Shown here: positions 25,775 to 35,286 of the stretch, piece after piece
Layout: each line of letters starts with the position of its first letter
How positions within the stretch are numbered: the stretch's first letter is position 1
Source: CAVUAA01 sp963739345
Lineage (GTDB): Bacteria > Chlamydiota > Chlamydiia > Chlamydiales > JAFEGQ01
Assembly (NCBI GenBank): GCA_963739345.1
Contig: CAVUAA010000002.1
Location: 62,001-126,000 of the forward strand
Length of the DNA stretch: 64,000 bases
Reading direction: 5' to 3'
Made by a program: the position numbers and the translations under genes
Notes under the pieces: model-generated
Database searches by the model: none
The model's input: the letters and a program-made list of their open reading frames with translations, nothing else
What the model was told of the DNA's origin: nothing

Positions 25775-26664
25775 AACGACTTCTCCTCTTCTCCCTTCTT
25801 CTCTCTGGCTGCGCGCGGGTCAACGTGGAGCGGGAATATGGGGCGATGCAAGAGGCCGCGAAGTGCCGCACTGGCCACCTCTGCTGCTGGGAGCGGAGCT
25901 GCGAAGAGGCCGAGTGCATCCACACCAAAGCTGCCTCTACCCTCACCCACCCTCGTACCCGAAATGAGGCAGTAGAGATCGCCCTCTCGAACAACCCCTC
26001 TCTACAAGCCGCCTACGAAAATCTCGGCATCGCCAAGGCAGCAATCGTCCAGGCGGGCCTCCTCACCAACCCCTCCCTCTCCATCGACCGGCGGTTCCCC
26101 TCCCAACACTCTCCTTCCCTCAAAAGATGCCCTCGTCAAAACGGCCCTCGCCTGCAACCCCGAGATCGCCGCCCTTTAGCACGAAATCGGCCTCGCAAGG
26201 ACCCGTATCCGCCTCTTCCGCCAGGTCGACCTCGGCATTGCCCAGACCAAAGAGCCCGGCGAGGCCAATGGCTTTGGCCCCAGCATTAGCATCCAGCTCC
26301 CCATCTTCGATCAAAACCAGGCCCAAGTAGCCCGCGCACAGTTTCTCGTCCAGAAGCGGTGCAAAGAGCTCCCGGCTAAACAAATTGAAATTTCAACTTT
26401 AATTCGAGAAACCACTCAAAAATATCTAACCACACAGCAGCAGCTCCGCATCTACCGCAACGAGGTGATCCCCTCCCTTGACCGGGCCATCGACTACGCC
26501 ACCCGCTACGGCATTTCCCTCCAAATCAACCTTGTCATTGTCCTCGAATCGTTCCGCTCTCGCACCAGAACCAAAGCCCAGCACAATGCGTATTTCGGAT
26601 TTATGCAACACACCCCCACGAGGCGCTCGCCACTCTCGAAGCCCTAACTGGCGGCACTATATAA
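25771..26664 (+). pseudogene. Outer membrane efflux protein (TolC/CusC family) pseudogene
   Basis: It begins with a lipoprotein leader (LLLFSLLLSGC) and a TolC-type repeat (NEAVEIALSNNPSLQAAYE). The frame then shifts near 26110-26130. The second repeat continues in another frame (LVKTALACNPEIAAL) with an in-frame TAG near 26180, then GFGPSISIQLPIFDQNQAQV. A further shift near 26600 leads to the end, EALATLEALTGGT. Intact relatives export metal ions or drugs with RND pumps; no pump gene is nearby. It follows directly after the multicopper oxidase relic. Confidence 0.85.
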
Positions 26665-26734
26665 AGTCGGTTATAATTCTTGATCTTTGGAAAGAAACAC
26701 TATAGAATTGGTGGACTTTTCAAGGAGAAGAGCA

Positions 26735-28111
26735 ATGAAATTGCCCCGTGTAGCGATTATTGGACGGCCCAATGTGGGCAAGTCTGCGCTTTTTAACCGG
26801 ATCTGCCGCAAGCGGATTGCAATTGTCGATGAGGCGGAAGGGATAACGCGTGATCGATTGTATGCGAAGGCGGACCTCTTTGGACGACCGTTCGAAGTGA
26901 TCGATACAGGGGGCATCGACGCCCGCTCTCCTGCCATGTTCAACACTGAGGTGAAGGAGCAGGCAGAGATTGCCATTGAAGAGGCCGATGGGCTGATTCT
27001 GGTGGTCGATGGACAGATTGGACCAACCGATCTCGATGTAGAGCTGGCCCGCATCGTCCTTAGGCAGAAAAAACCTCTTATCTTAGCGGTCAACAAGATC
27101 GACACCGCCCACCAAGAGCCGCTGGTTGCCGAATTTTACGCACTCGGCGTGACCAAAGTGGTCGGCGTCTCCGCCTCTCAGGGGCGGCAGGTAGCCGAGC
27201 TACTCGAATCTCTCTTTGAGGCGATTCCAGAAGATGGAGAAGAGGAGACAGATCCCACCACCCGCCTCGCCATCATTGGACGGCCCAACGTCGGAAAATC
27301 AACCCTGGTCAACTCGTTTCTTGAAGAGAAGCGGTGCATTGTCAGTCCCATTGCGGGAACAACGCGCGACAGCATCGATACCCGCCTTGAGTGGAATGAG
27401 ACAGCCTACACACTGATTGATACGGCAGGCATCCGACGCAAGAAGGCAGAGCACGAAGTGGTAGATAAATTCGCCGCCATCAGAACTGAGCGGGCGATCG
27501 AGCGGGCCGACATCTGCGTCCTCATCATCGACTGCGAAGCGGGCATCACCACGCAAGACAAGCGAATTGCAACAGAGATTGAGGACGCAGGCCGCGGTTG
27601 CGTCGTCTTCTTCAACAAGTGGGATCTGATCAAAGAGCAGCGGATGGAGCACTGGCTCCGCGATGTGCGCGAGCTCCTCCCCTTCCTCGGCTACTGCCCA
27701 GTTCTCTTTGGCTCGGCCAAAACCAGCCGCAACATCGAGGCGATCCTCGAACAGGTGGCGATCGTTGAAGAGGAACGAGTGAAGCGGGTCTCTACCGCAC
27801 AGCTAAATAAGTTCATTGTCGACGCGATGCATCGCAACCATCCCCCCATGCTGCAGGGCAAACGACTCCGCATCTACTACATGACGCAGGTGGGCGAGGC
27901 CCCTCCACGCTTCCTCCTCTTCGTCAACTACCCACAGCTCCTCGCCCCCAGCTATCGCCGCTACCTCTACAATCAATTTCGAGAGGCATTCGCCTTCACA
28001 GGTAATCCCGTCATCTTCCAGATCAAAAAGCGGGAGCGGAAGGAGAGAAAGAGGTCGCCTAAGCCTGATCTTCTTGAAGCAGCATGGAAAGAGCATGACC
28101 ATTCTCTCTGA
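26735..28111 (+). CDS. der: Ribosome biogenesis GTPase Der (EngA)
   Basis: 458 residues from ATG 26735, with AAGGAG seven bases upstream; an earlier in-frame start at 26687 lacks a site. Two GTPase domains in tandem each carry GRPNVGKS (residues 8 and about 184), with DTGG/DTAG and NKID/NKWD motifs, and a KH-like C-terminal domain follows. Der acts in assembly of the 50S subunit. In C. trachomatis the homologue (CT703) lies near clpX, separated by pcnB; here the T3SS block lies between clpX and der. A weak promoter (TTGATC, 17 bases, TAGAAT) precedes it. Confidence 0.96.
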   Translation: MKLPRVAIIGRPNVGKSALFNRICRKRIAIVDEAEGITRDRLYAKADLFGRPFEVIDTGGIDARSPAMFNTEVKEQAEIAIEEADGLILVVDGQIGPTDLDVELARIVLRQKKPLILAVNKIDTAHQEPLVAEFYALGVTKVVGVSASQGRQVAELLESLFEAIPEDGEEETDPTTRLAIIGRPNVGKSTLVNSFLEEKRCIVSPIAGTTRDSIDTRLEWNETAYTLIDTAGIRRKKAEHEVVDKFAAIRTERAIERADICVLIIDCEAGITTQDKRIATEIEDAGRGCVVFFNKWDLIKEQRMEHWLRDVRELLPFLGYCPVLFGSAKTSRNIEAILEQVAIVEEERVKRVSTAQLNKFIVDAMHRNHPPMLQGKRLRIYYMTQVGEAPPRFLLFVNYPQLLAPSYRRYLYNQFREAFAFTGNPVIFQIKKRERKERKRSPKPDLLEAAWKEHDHSL

Positions 28112-29309
28112 ATTTGCCGATAGCTGCCGTTACGCATCCTACCGCAACTTCGCGCCTGCTGAGCCTGCCAATCCCGGCCTATTCCTCCTGTTTGGTCAAG
28201 TGATGGAGCTGTCGTGTGCTCTCAAGCTCGCGTCCCTCGCCACTAGGCATCAACTCTTCAGATGGCACTGGGCTGTCCTGCCGCCCGCTGCCCTTGCAGT
28301 AGCGGTCAGACATCTTGGAGCAGATCAAGCGGCCCCAAGCGCTCCGAAACGACGCCTCATCCGACTACACCACCACTTTGGCGACCTCTGCCAAGCGGCG
28401 TGCATCATCTCCGCTGTCGCCCTCTACCGCCAAGGCGATCGCCTCAAAGGAGGGGCGACGATCTCCATGGTCGGACTCAACTACCTCCGGCGTTTTGGCA
28501 TCGCTCCCTGGAGAATCGGATTGGCACAGCTTGCTCTACAAGCGCTCTCCCAGATCGTAGACGTAAGCCCCCGCCTCACGATAACACTGCTAGGCGCATC
28601 GCTGATGTACTTTCCAGATTGCACGCTGTCGGCGTTGGAATGGATGTGGCCAGAGCTGTCCCAGCTAGAATGCCCGCCAGCAGAGGCATTCCTCCCCGTC
28701 AAACCCACAACGGGGAATATCTCTACCTTTAACACGCAACTCAACGAGCTGGAACAGGATGATTTCCTCAATGGACTAGCGGCCGTCCTGTTCGAGAAAA
28801 ACGTGTGGGTCCAATATTACGACAACGGGCTGGACGCCGAAGCCTTTTGTAAACAAGGTCTCACTGCAGTTCTAAAAGAGGCTGAGAAAAACGACATCCT
28901 CAACGGCTGGCTAAAAGTGATCGCTCAACATGAGGTGACCGACGAAGCTCTCATTACCATTGCCGCAGCTGGCCATTTTCCGGCCAGTGGTGGAAAGTGG
29001 ATTCACACGATCTACTCCAAGCTAACGAACGACGTTGTCTTGGACAACCAGCTCGAGGCCTCTAGAGTAGCATTGAAGGCCCTTAATGCAAGTTACGAGG
29101 AGGACTTTAAGAAGATGCCCATTCTCGCAAAGCCCTTCATACAGTTCACCAATCTGCTGTTCGCCCCCTCGGTGGCCCCTTCTCCACGCCTAAACGGAAA
29201 GGGCTCGAAGGTCCACCCGATAAGGGCAGCTTTTGTTAGACTATTCTTTATGGATTTTTGTGAGCTCCGCGCCAAGGCGCTTGAATCAGCCGACGGGGAT
29301 GGAGAGTAG
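28095..29309 (+). CDS. Unknown membrane-associated protein
   Basis: About 404 residues from ATG 28095, overlapping the der stop by 17 bases. The first 170 residues contain several moderately hydrophobic helices (for example LFGQVMELSCALKLASLA, AVLPPAALAVAVRHLG, IIGSAVAL-like). The last 200 residues are soluble and helical, with a conserved-looking NDILNGWLKVIAQ. I do not recognise the family. Paired hydrophobic helices of this type occur in chlamydial inclusion membrane proteins, but the spacing is not a clear Inc pattern. Its 3' end overlaps the convergent SNF2 gene by 24 bases. Confidence 0.7.
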   Translation: MTILSEFADSCRYASYRNFAPAEPANPGLFLLFGQVMELSCALKLASLATRHQLFRWHWAVLPPAALAVAVRHLGADQAAPSAPKRRLIRLHHHFGDLCQAACIISAVALYRQGDRLKGGATISMVGLNYLRRFGIAPWRIGLAQLALQALSQIVDVSPRLTITLLGASLMYFPDCTLSALEWMWPELSQLECPPAEAFLPVKPTTGNISTFNTQLNELEQDDFLNGLAAVLFEKNVWVQYYDNGLDAEAFCKQGLTAVLKEAEKNDILNGWLKVIAQHEVTDEALITIAAAGHFPASGGKWIHTIYSKLTNDVVLDNQLEASRVALKALNASYEEDFKKMPILAKPFIQFTNLLFAPSVAPSPRLNGKGSKVHPIRAAFVRLFFMDFCELRAKALESADGDGE

Positions 29310-32300
29310 CTCGATCAGCTCCTCGCGGGTAAAGGCCTTAATTAGCCCCTGCTCAGCAGTTCCGACCACCTCCTCGAGGAGGGCTCCCTTTTGACTAATA
29401 AGTTTATCGATCCGCTCTTCGATGGTGCCAAGGGTGAGAAGCTTGAAGACTTGGACACCGCGGGTTTGGCCGATGCGGTGCACCCGGTCGGTCGCTTGCT
29501 GCTCACGTGCCGCATTCCACCAACGGTCGTAGTGGATGACGACGGATGCAGCGGTGAGTTCTACTCCAAGGCCGACAGCTTGGAGTGAGCCGACGAACAC
29601 CTCGCAGCCCGGATCCTTTTCAAAACGTTCGAGCTCCTTTCCCCGTTGAACAGTGCTCCCGCGGATGGCGGCGTAACCGATCCCTTGCTCTTTAAGATAG
29701 GCCTCGATGATGTCGAGCATGCCAAGGTATTGGGAGAAAACAACCACCTTTTGGTCGCTCTCGCGCGCTTGAGAGAGAAGTTCGCAGAAGAGATTCCACT
29801 TGCCAGATTCGTGATCGCGGAAGCGGTCGGGAGTTTTGTGGTAGACGGCGGGGTGGTCGCAGATCTGCTTGAGGTGGGTGAGCATGGCGAAGACGTGGAG
29901 GTAGGGGGCGGGGGCTTTCTCGTCCTTTAGCGCCTCAACCAGCTGCTCTTTTTGGCGAAGCAGTGTCTCATTGTAGAGCTTGAGCTGCTCAGGAGAGAGG
30001 TCGCAGTGAGCGAGCTCTTCTGTCTTTTCAGGGAGCTCGGTGAGCACCTCTTCTTTTTTCCGACGGAGGATGAAAGGGCGGATGAGGCGACGAAGCGCCG
30101 CTTTGCGCCCCGCATCGTTCTCTTTTTCGATGGGGAGGACAAACTGCTCGCGGAACTGCCGCTCGGGGGGCATGTAGGTGGGAAGGACGAGATCGAAGAG
30201 GCTTTTCAGCTCGCGCAGATTGTTCTCAATCGGCGTTCCTGTGAGGCCAAGGCGCATCCGGCTTTTGAGTTTAGAGAGGGCGGCGTGGGTGATGCTGGCG
30301 TAGTTTTTTGCCACCTGCACTTCATCGAAAATCGCCAGTTCAAACGGAATAAGCGAGAACCGCTCCCGCTCAGAGCGGAGGACGCCGTAAGAGGTGAGGA
30401 TGATGTCGTACCGGCCCAAGTTTTTGAGCGTCCGCTGCGCGCCGTAGAACGTGTACACCTTGAGGCCGGGGAGAAACTGAGCCAGCTTCTCCCGCCAGTG
30501 GTAGATGACGGAGGTGGGACAGACAACGAGGTGGGTCTTCTTTCCACCCTCATGGGAGGCGGCAGCCATGAGTGCCATCGCCTGGTGGGTCTTTCCAAGC
30601 CCCATGTCGTCGCAGAGGAGGCCGGAGAGATTGTTGCGGTAGAGGAACCAGAGCCATTCAAGCCCCTTCTCCTGGTAGGGACGAAGTTGGCTCTTGAGGC
30701 CATCTAGGTTGGGCTTTTCAACAGGCTGGAGGTTGGAGAAAGCATCGAGCAGCTCAGCAGCCCGCTCCCCCTCCGCGCGGGGATCTTCAAGGACAATTAG
30801 CCGCATGAAGGAAAGAGAATCGAGTGAGACCTTCTCACCAGAAATCTGCTCCTCCTCAAGAGTGCGGAGCCACTGGAAGCGGGGCTCCTTGAGGTCAAAC
30901 ATGCCAGCGTCCGTGAAGAGATGCTTGTGCCGTTTGCGGATGGCGTGCCACAGCTCCAACACCGAGACCGAGCCGACGTCAGTTCGGTAGGTCATCTCCA
31001 TTGCAACCGCCCCCCCCTCCTGCCCAGCCCCGCCGATCACAAGACGAGCATCGGCTGCCGGCGCTAGGCGGGGATCGAGCTGCGAGACAAACGGTTTAAG
31101 CGAGGGGAGTTCGTAGACCAAAAAGGCGTGCACCTCCTGCCCCTTTAACACGACCGGGTTAGAGAACCTTTCAGGAAGGCGCCGCTCGAGAGGGATCTCC
31201 GAGAAGCCATGGTCCTTCACATAGACAAACTCGTCGTAGAAGAGAGCATCGCGCGACCTCCACTTCGGGCCTAGCTCATACTTGGGACGAATATTGACAT
31301 GTTGCTTCGCCGTGAGAGAGACACGCAACGACCCAGCCTCAACCGGGCAAACGTCGTTGAAGAAACCGATGAGAAGCTCAAGATCATCGCGGTAGGTGCG
31401 GATGAAGTTGGCAACCTGATCCTGTTCCACCTCCGTCCCCGCACGAACTGGACTTCCGCTCCCCCCCTTCGCCTTCGAATAGAACCCCTGACCCCCAATG
31501 TAGATCCAATCACCAAAGTCGCGACTCTCCCCCGCCAGCTCCACCCGCCCCTCGAACTTGAGTCCCCCCAACTCATCCACCACGTAGATAAGTTGCGATT
31601 CGACCGTCGCCAGATGAGTGTGAAATCCCTCCTGCATATTGAGCCACGAGCGGTAGCGGTGGACGAAATCGGACACCTCGCCCGCCGGCACCACCCGCTC
31701 CCTCTCTTCAAATAGGCTCTTCTCTAGCGGATAGAACCCCTTCTCCCGAACATAGGCCCACCGCCCGAAGTGACGCTCCAAATCGCCAGACTCAAATAAA
31801 AAAACCCACACATGGAGATTCCAATCCCCATCGAACGCAATCTCAAACTGCGGCTTCACCGCCGTAAAGTGCACCTCCTCACCAATCAAATGACGGGCCA
31901 CCACCTTTCCCTGCTCACTCAGCAGCGCCCCCACCTCCTCGGCCGGCACCAGCGGCTTCAACACCCTCGCCTGCTCCCCTTGCGGGTAGAAGCCATCCCC
32001 CTTCACAAACAACCACCCATCGACCGAGATCCCCCCCTCCACCTCCCGCGCCATCCGCGCCCCCTCCACCCCGATCGCCCCCGACTCCCGATCGTAGGTC
32101 ATCTTCAATCCCTTCTCATCCAGATCATGTACCACCAGCTCCGACTCCACCGTCTTGAGCGCCGGCACCAGCGCTGGCAGATTCGCTTCGCTCACATAGA
32201 ACTTAAGCCTAAGCCCATCCTTCTCACCCCGCACCTCATTCGGCAGACCATCTTCCCCATAGCCAAACGCCACCGTCCCACCCATCAGCCGCTTCGCCAG

Positions 32301-32846
32301 ATCGGACCAAAACGACAGCTCATACCTCAATGCAGGTGACGGCCGCCCCTCTCTCCACAGCTGCAGCTCTTCCTGATTCAAACCGGAAAACTTGATCGAC
32401 GTCGCCTCCGTCTCCGCCTCTCGCCCCTCGATCAGCCCATCAACTGCCCCCTCCAGCCGAAACACTTCCCGACCACTCCGCGCCCGCACCACCCACGCAT
32501 CCCCATCCTTCTCCAAAACCTTCGTCTCGTAGCCATAACGGTCGGCAAAGATCTGTCCCAACACATTCCACAGGTGCATCTTGAACCGCACATGAAGCGG
32601 CTCTCCTCCCTCCACAATCCGCAAAACAGCTGCAGCTAAATGGACACACGTCGGCTCCCGATCACACTGACAGAGCGCGTCCCGCACCCCCTCTTCATCT
32701 AGCTGAAGAAAGGGCCAGAGTTCCTCTTCCCCCTCGAAAACCTGCACTTGATAAGTAAAGCCCGAAAACTCCACCGCGCCTACGCGCAGCTTTTTTGCAG
32801 CTGCCCGATACTTCCCCACAACTTCATCGAACGTGCGATTTGCCAT
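29286..32846 (-). CDS. SNF2-family helicase with SWIM zinc finger (second copy)
   Basis: 1186 residues on the minus strand, complete. A SWIM zinc finger lies near residues 50-72 (QCDREPTCVHLAAAVL). Four or five repeats of a beta-rich unit fill the middle. The ATPase core has DDMGLGKT near 745 and DEVQVAKN near 835, and the C-lobe ends with DRVHRIGQTRGVQVFKL near 1120. Chlamydiae encode two SNF2 proteins (CT555 and CT708 in C. trachomatis); this and the gene at 1-2714 are the pair here, divergent in the middle region. Start ATG 32846. Confidence 0.93.
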   Translation of the reverse strand: MANRTFDEVVGKYRAAAKKLRVGAVEFSGFTYQVQVFEGEEELWPFLQLDEEGVRDALCQCDREPTCVHLAAAVLRIVEGGEPLHVRFKMHLWNVLGQIFADRYGYETKVLEKDGDAWVVRARSGREVFRLEGAVDGLIEGREAETEATSIKFSGLNQEELQLWREGRPSPALRYELSFWSDLAKRLMGGTVAFGYGEDGLPNEVRGEKDGLRLKFYVSEANLPALVPALKTVESELVVHDLDEKGLKMTYDRESGAIGVEGARMAREVEGGISVDGWLFVKGDGFYPQGEQARVLKPLVPAEEVGALLSEQGKVVARHLIGEEVHFTAVKPQFEIAFDGDWNLHVWVFLFESGDLERHFGRWAYVREKGFYPLEKSLFEERERVVPAGEVSDFVHRYRSWLNMQEGFHTHLATVESQLIYVVDELGGLKFEGRVELAGESRDFGDWIYIGGQGFYSKAKGGSGSPVRAGTEVEQDQVANFIRTYRDDLELLIGFFNDVCPVEAGSLRVSLTAKQHVNIRPKYELGPKWRSRDALFYDEFVYVKDHGFSEIPLERRLPERFSNPVVLKGQEVHAFLVYELPSLKPFVSQLDPRLAPAADARLVIGGAGQEGGAVAMEMTYRTDVGSVSVLELWHAIRKRHKHLFTDAGMFDLKEPRFQWLRTLEEEQISGEKVSLDSLSFMRLIVLEDPRAEGERAAELLDAFSNLQPVEKPNLDGLKSQLRPYQEKGLEWLWFLYRNNLSGLLCDDMGLGKTHQAMALMAAASHEGGKKTHLVVCPTSVIYHWREKLAQFLPGLKVYTFYGAQRTLKNLGRYDIILTSYGVLRSERERFSLIPFELAIFDEVQVAKNYASITHAALSKLKSRMRLGLTGTPIENNLRELKSLFDLVLPTYMPPERQFREQFVLPIEKENDAGRKAALRRLIRPFILRRKKEEVLTELPEKTEELAHCDLSPEQLKLYNETLLRQKEQLVEALKDEKAPAPYLHVFAMLTHLKQICDHPAVYHKTPDRFRDHESGKWNLFCELLSQARESDQKVVVFSQYLGMLDIIEAYLKEQGIGYAAIRGSTVQRGKELERFEKDPGCEVFVGSLQAVGLGVELTAASVVIHYDRWWNAAREQQATDRVHRIGQTRGVQVFKLLTLGTIEERIDKLISQKGALLEEVVGTAEQGLIKAFTREELIELLSIPVG

Positions 32847-32912
32847 TCCGTATCAGAACCCATTTGTGATTCCCCTCAGGGTACCCCACCCCCCGCATTA
32901 GCCACAAACCCC

Positions 32913-32953
32913 CTATTGTCCGTTTCGGTGCCAGGCACCGAAACGGACAATAG
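32913..32953. repeat. Perfect 41-base palindrome with GGTGCC-A-GGCACC core
   Basis: Two 20-base arms around a single A, located between the SNF2 gene start and the 3' end of the DUF4143 ATPase gene (eight bases after its stop). The core is identical to 6410-6448, but the outer arms differ. Confidence 0.88.
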
Positions 32954-32960
32954 CGATCCG

Positions 32961-34088
32961 TTACGTGATAAAGTCGAGGTAGTTGTCTTGAGAGATGAGC
33001 TCGAAGGAGGCTTCTGGATAGGCTTCGGTCCACTGCTTGGGTGGGCGGACACGCGTCTTTTTCCATTTGAACTCAAAACCGAACAGGTTCCCCTCCCGCT
33101 CCTCCACCCAGTCGATCTCCTGCTGCTCATAGGTGCGCCAAAAGAAATTGTTCGAGCTGATGCGGTGATACTCCTGCTTCTTCAACCGCTCCATCACCAG
33201 ATAGTTCTCCCACAAAGCGCCCACATCGTTCCGCTTTCGAAGCGAGTTGAAGTTGTTGATCAGCGCATTCCGAATCCCCAAATCGTAGAAGTAGTAGCGG
33301 GAGGTACGGGTCACCTCGCTACGCAGATTGCGGCTCAAACCGCGGATGTTGACCAAGACAAAGACCTGCTCCAGCAGATTCAGGTAGCGCTCCACCGTAT
33401 TCTTGCTCATCCCCAATTGGGTCCCAAGCTCGTTATACGATACCTCTTGTCCCACCTGATGAGCGATCAATTGGAGGAGCTGAATCATCTTCTGCGACTT
33501 CTTCACCCCGTCCACCGCCAGAATATCCTTGTAGAGATAGGAGCTCACCAGCTCCCGCAAATACTCACTCCGCTCTGCATCCGATGGCGAGAGCACTGTC
33601 TCCGGATAGGAACCATAAATCAGCCGGCTATCCAGCCGAGCTTTTCGCTCCGCCCCGTTTTCCACCTGATCAAGCTCCATTTGCGAAAGTGGAAACAGAT
33701 TGAGCACCCGCCGCCTTCCGGTCAACGGCTCCCCCACCTGCCTCGCCAAATCAAAGCTCGAACTCCCCGTCGCAATCACCATTACCCCTGGGATATGATC
33801 GACGATCAGCTTCAAATTCAAACCAATCTGGGGGATGTTCTGCGCCTCATCAATCACTAGCAGCTTCTTCTCCCCCACAAACCCTTTCAGCTTTGAAATC
33901 GACTGACTGCTCAGCTCCTCCTGGGTCTGCAGATCTTCCCCATTGACCAGCAGATAGTCCTCCTGTCCCTCCAAAAAATGCTGGATCAGCGTAGTCTTTC
34001 CCGTCCTCCGGGGCCCATAGATGACCACCACCTTCCCCGGCGCCACCCGCCGCTTAAGCCTTTCCAACTGAAACTGAGGGATATACAT
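32961..34088 (-). CDS. AAA ATPase with DUF4143 domain
   Basis: 375 residues from ATG 34088, with AGGAGG about seven bases upstream; an in-frame start at 34133 lacks such a site. The N-terminal AAA domain has GPRRTGKTT near residue 27, LLVIDEAQN near 96 and GSSSFDLAR as sensor-like motif. The C-terminal DUF4143 part includes an HTH (YNELGTQLGMSKNTVERY) and a nuclease-like end (QEIDWVEE with EFKWKK, the D-E-K arrangement of restriction-type folds). Such proteins are widespread in mobile or defence-like settings but their role is unclear. A 66-bp palindrome precedes the gene. Confidence 0.85.
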   Translation of the reverse strand: MYIPQFQLERLKRRVAPGKVVVIYGPRRTGKTTLIQHFLEGQEDYLLVNGEDLQTQEELSSQSISKLKGFVGEKKLLVIDEAQNIPQIGLNLKLIVDHIPGVMVIATGSSSFDLARQVGEPLTGRRRVLNLFPLSQMELDQVENGAERKARLDSRLIYGSYPETVLSPSDAERSEYLRELVSSYLYKDILAVDGVKKSQKMIQLLQLIAHQVGQEVSYNELGTQLGMSKNTVERYLNLLEQVFVLVNIRGLSRNLRSEVTRTSRYYFYDLGIRNALINNFNSLRKRNDVGALWENYLVMERLKKQEYHRISSNNFFWRTYEQQEIDWVEEREGNLFGFEFKWKKTRVRPPKQWTEAYPEASFELISQDNYLDFIT

Positions 34089-34134
34089 CAAATCCTCCTG
34101 CCCTTCTGACCCAATTCTACCAAATCCGGTCATT

Positions 34135-34200
34135 TAACTGACCAAATTCGCCAAAATACAGTCAGTTGACTGACTATATTCGGGCGAATTTGGTCAGTTA
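34135..34200. repeat. 66-base near-perfect palindrome upstream of the DUF4143 gene
   Basis: Arms 34135-34166 and 34169-34200 match at 29 of 32 positions around TG. The motif AACTGAC/GTCAGTT occurs at both the outer and inner ends, so the element is also internally repeated. It contains the stop codon of the disrupted gene upstream (TGA, 34196-34194) and lies 47 bases before the ATPase start, so it could be a terminator, an operator, or both. Confidence 0.75.
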
Positions 34201-35263
34201 GCGGGAACTTGAAAAACGATAGCGGCCTTCTTAAAGGCTTCGACTAGTGAATTCTTTAGCTCAGTGGGGGTAGATTTGGCGTGGAGTAGAGGAGTGTCGA
34301 CGGTGGCATCGACGATGGCGACGAGGTCGCCCGGCTTGAGCAAGTAGGTGGCGGAGACGATCTTCCCCTCTTCGCCAGCGAGGGTCTTGTGGACAGCGTC
34401 GTCTCTTAGAATAAAGAAGGTAGTCTTGCCCGTGGCAGAGACCCAGATTGCTACCCTGACTCGGCTTAAGGGCTAGCGAAGTGGTTCAGATACGACCGGA
34501 ACGCCGACGGCAAGGGTACTCCCTTGCCGAGAAGTTCCGGGAAGTAGATGGGCCGCTGCAGCAGCCCTTAAGCCGAGTCAGGGTAGCGATCTGGGTCAGA
34601 GGCGGTAACGAGATGTGTAGCTCCCTCACTTGTTTCTCTTTGCTTGGCGGTGAGATTGCGGACGGCTGCACCGATAAAGTTGCCATCCCACCCCCAGTTT
34701 TCGCGCGCCCATTGCCGCGCACAAAAGACAGCTCCCGTCTCCATCTCTTGGAGACCCCACGTTAGCTTGATCGCACTCAAATAGCCCCGATAACCGGCGC
34801 GGGCAAGAGGGCTAGATGAGATGCATAGGTAGAGATCACACGCCCGCTTGACAGAAGCCGCGCTTCCGGTCTCCACATGCAGCGGGCCGTTGGGCGTATC
34901 GTTGCCCACAGAAAAGGCCCAATCGCCTTTCGTCGGCGTCCACACCGCGAATTCAAACTCCTTTGACAGCCACTGATCCGGCACCGTCTTGTCTTCGGGC
35001 ACGTCGCCGATCTCACTGTCAGGTGCTGTCTGAGCATCGCTCTTATCGCAGTCGCGAGCCATCGCTTCCCAAGATTTTACGGTCAGGAGCGAGTAGAGAC
35101 CGTAGAGAACGGCGGCATCGGAAATACTCAAGAGAGCAGTGCGGGGAATCCGATGCCACTGAGCACCCAGATTTTTCGCAATCCACTGGTGAGCCTGAAC
35201 GCCCCCGGCGACAAAGGCCAACTTCCAGAGTATGGGTAGGTGTTTTTCAATCCGTTGCATCAT
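34194..35263 (-). pseudogene. Unknown gene split by a MITE insertion
   Basis: The 5' part from ATG 35263 encodes about 221 residues with one hydrophobic segment (IPRTALLSISDAAVLYGLYS, residues about 38-58), then runs into the MITE and stops in it. The 3' part (34194-34436) encodes TGKTTFFILRDDAVHKTL through to the end VPAN. Removing the element and one AGA copy joins them in frame as VTASATGKTTFF. The whole would be about 304 residues. I do not recognise the family. The truncated N-terminal product may still be made. RBS: GGAGACT about eight bases before the ATG. Confidence 0.75.
34440..34597. mobile_element. 158-bp MITE with 35-bp inverted ends and AGA target duplication
   Basis: Left and right ends read inward are GACCCAGATTGCTACCCTGA and GACCCAGATCGCTACCCTGA, continuing for 35 bases with one mismatch. 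The trinucleotide AGA flanks both sides (34437-34439, 34598-34600). No transposase is encoded, and the interior contains a smaller hairpin (CGGCAAGGGTACTCCCTTGCCG). It interrupts the gene at 34194-35263. Confidence 0.88.
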
Positions 35264-35286
35264 AGTCTCCTTTTTAGGGAGCTAGA

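Noticed and set aside
32748..33860. 370-codon plus-strand frame across the SNF2 start and DUF4143 gene
   Set aside because: Antisense to two well-supported genes and running through a palindrome; no recognisable domain.
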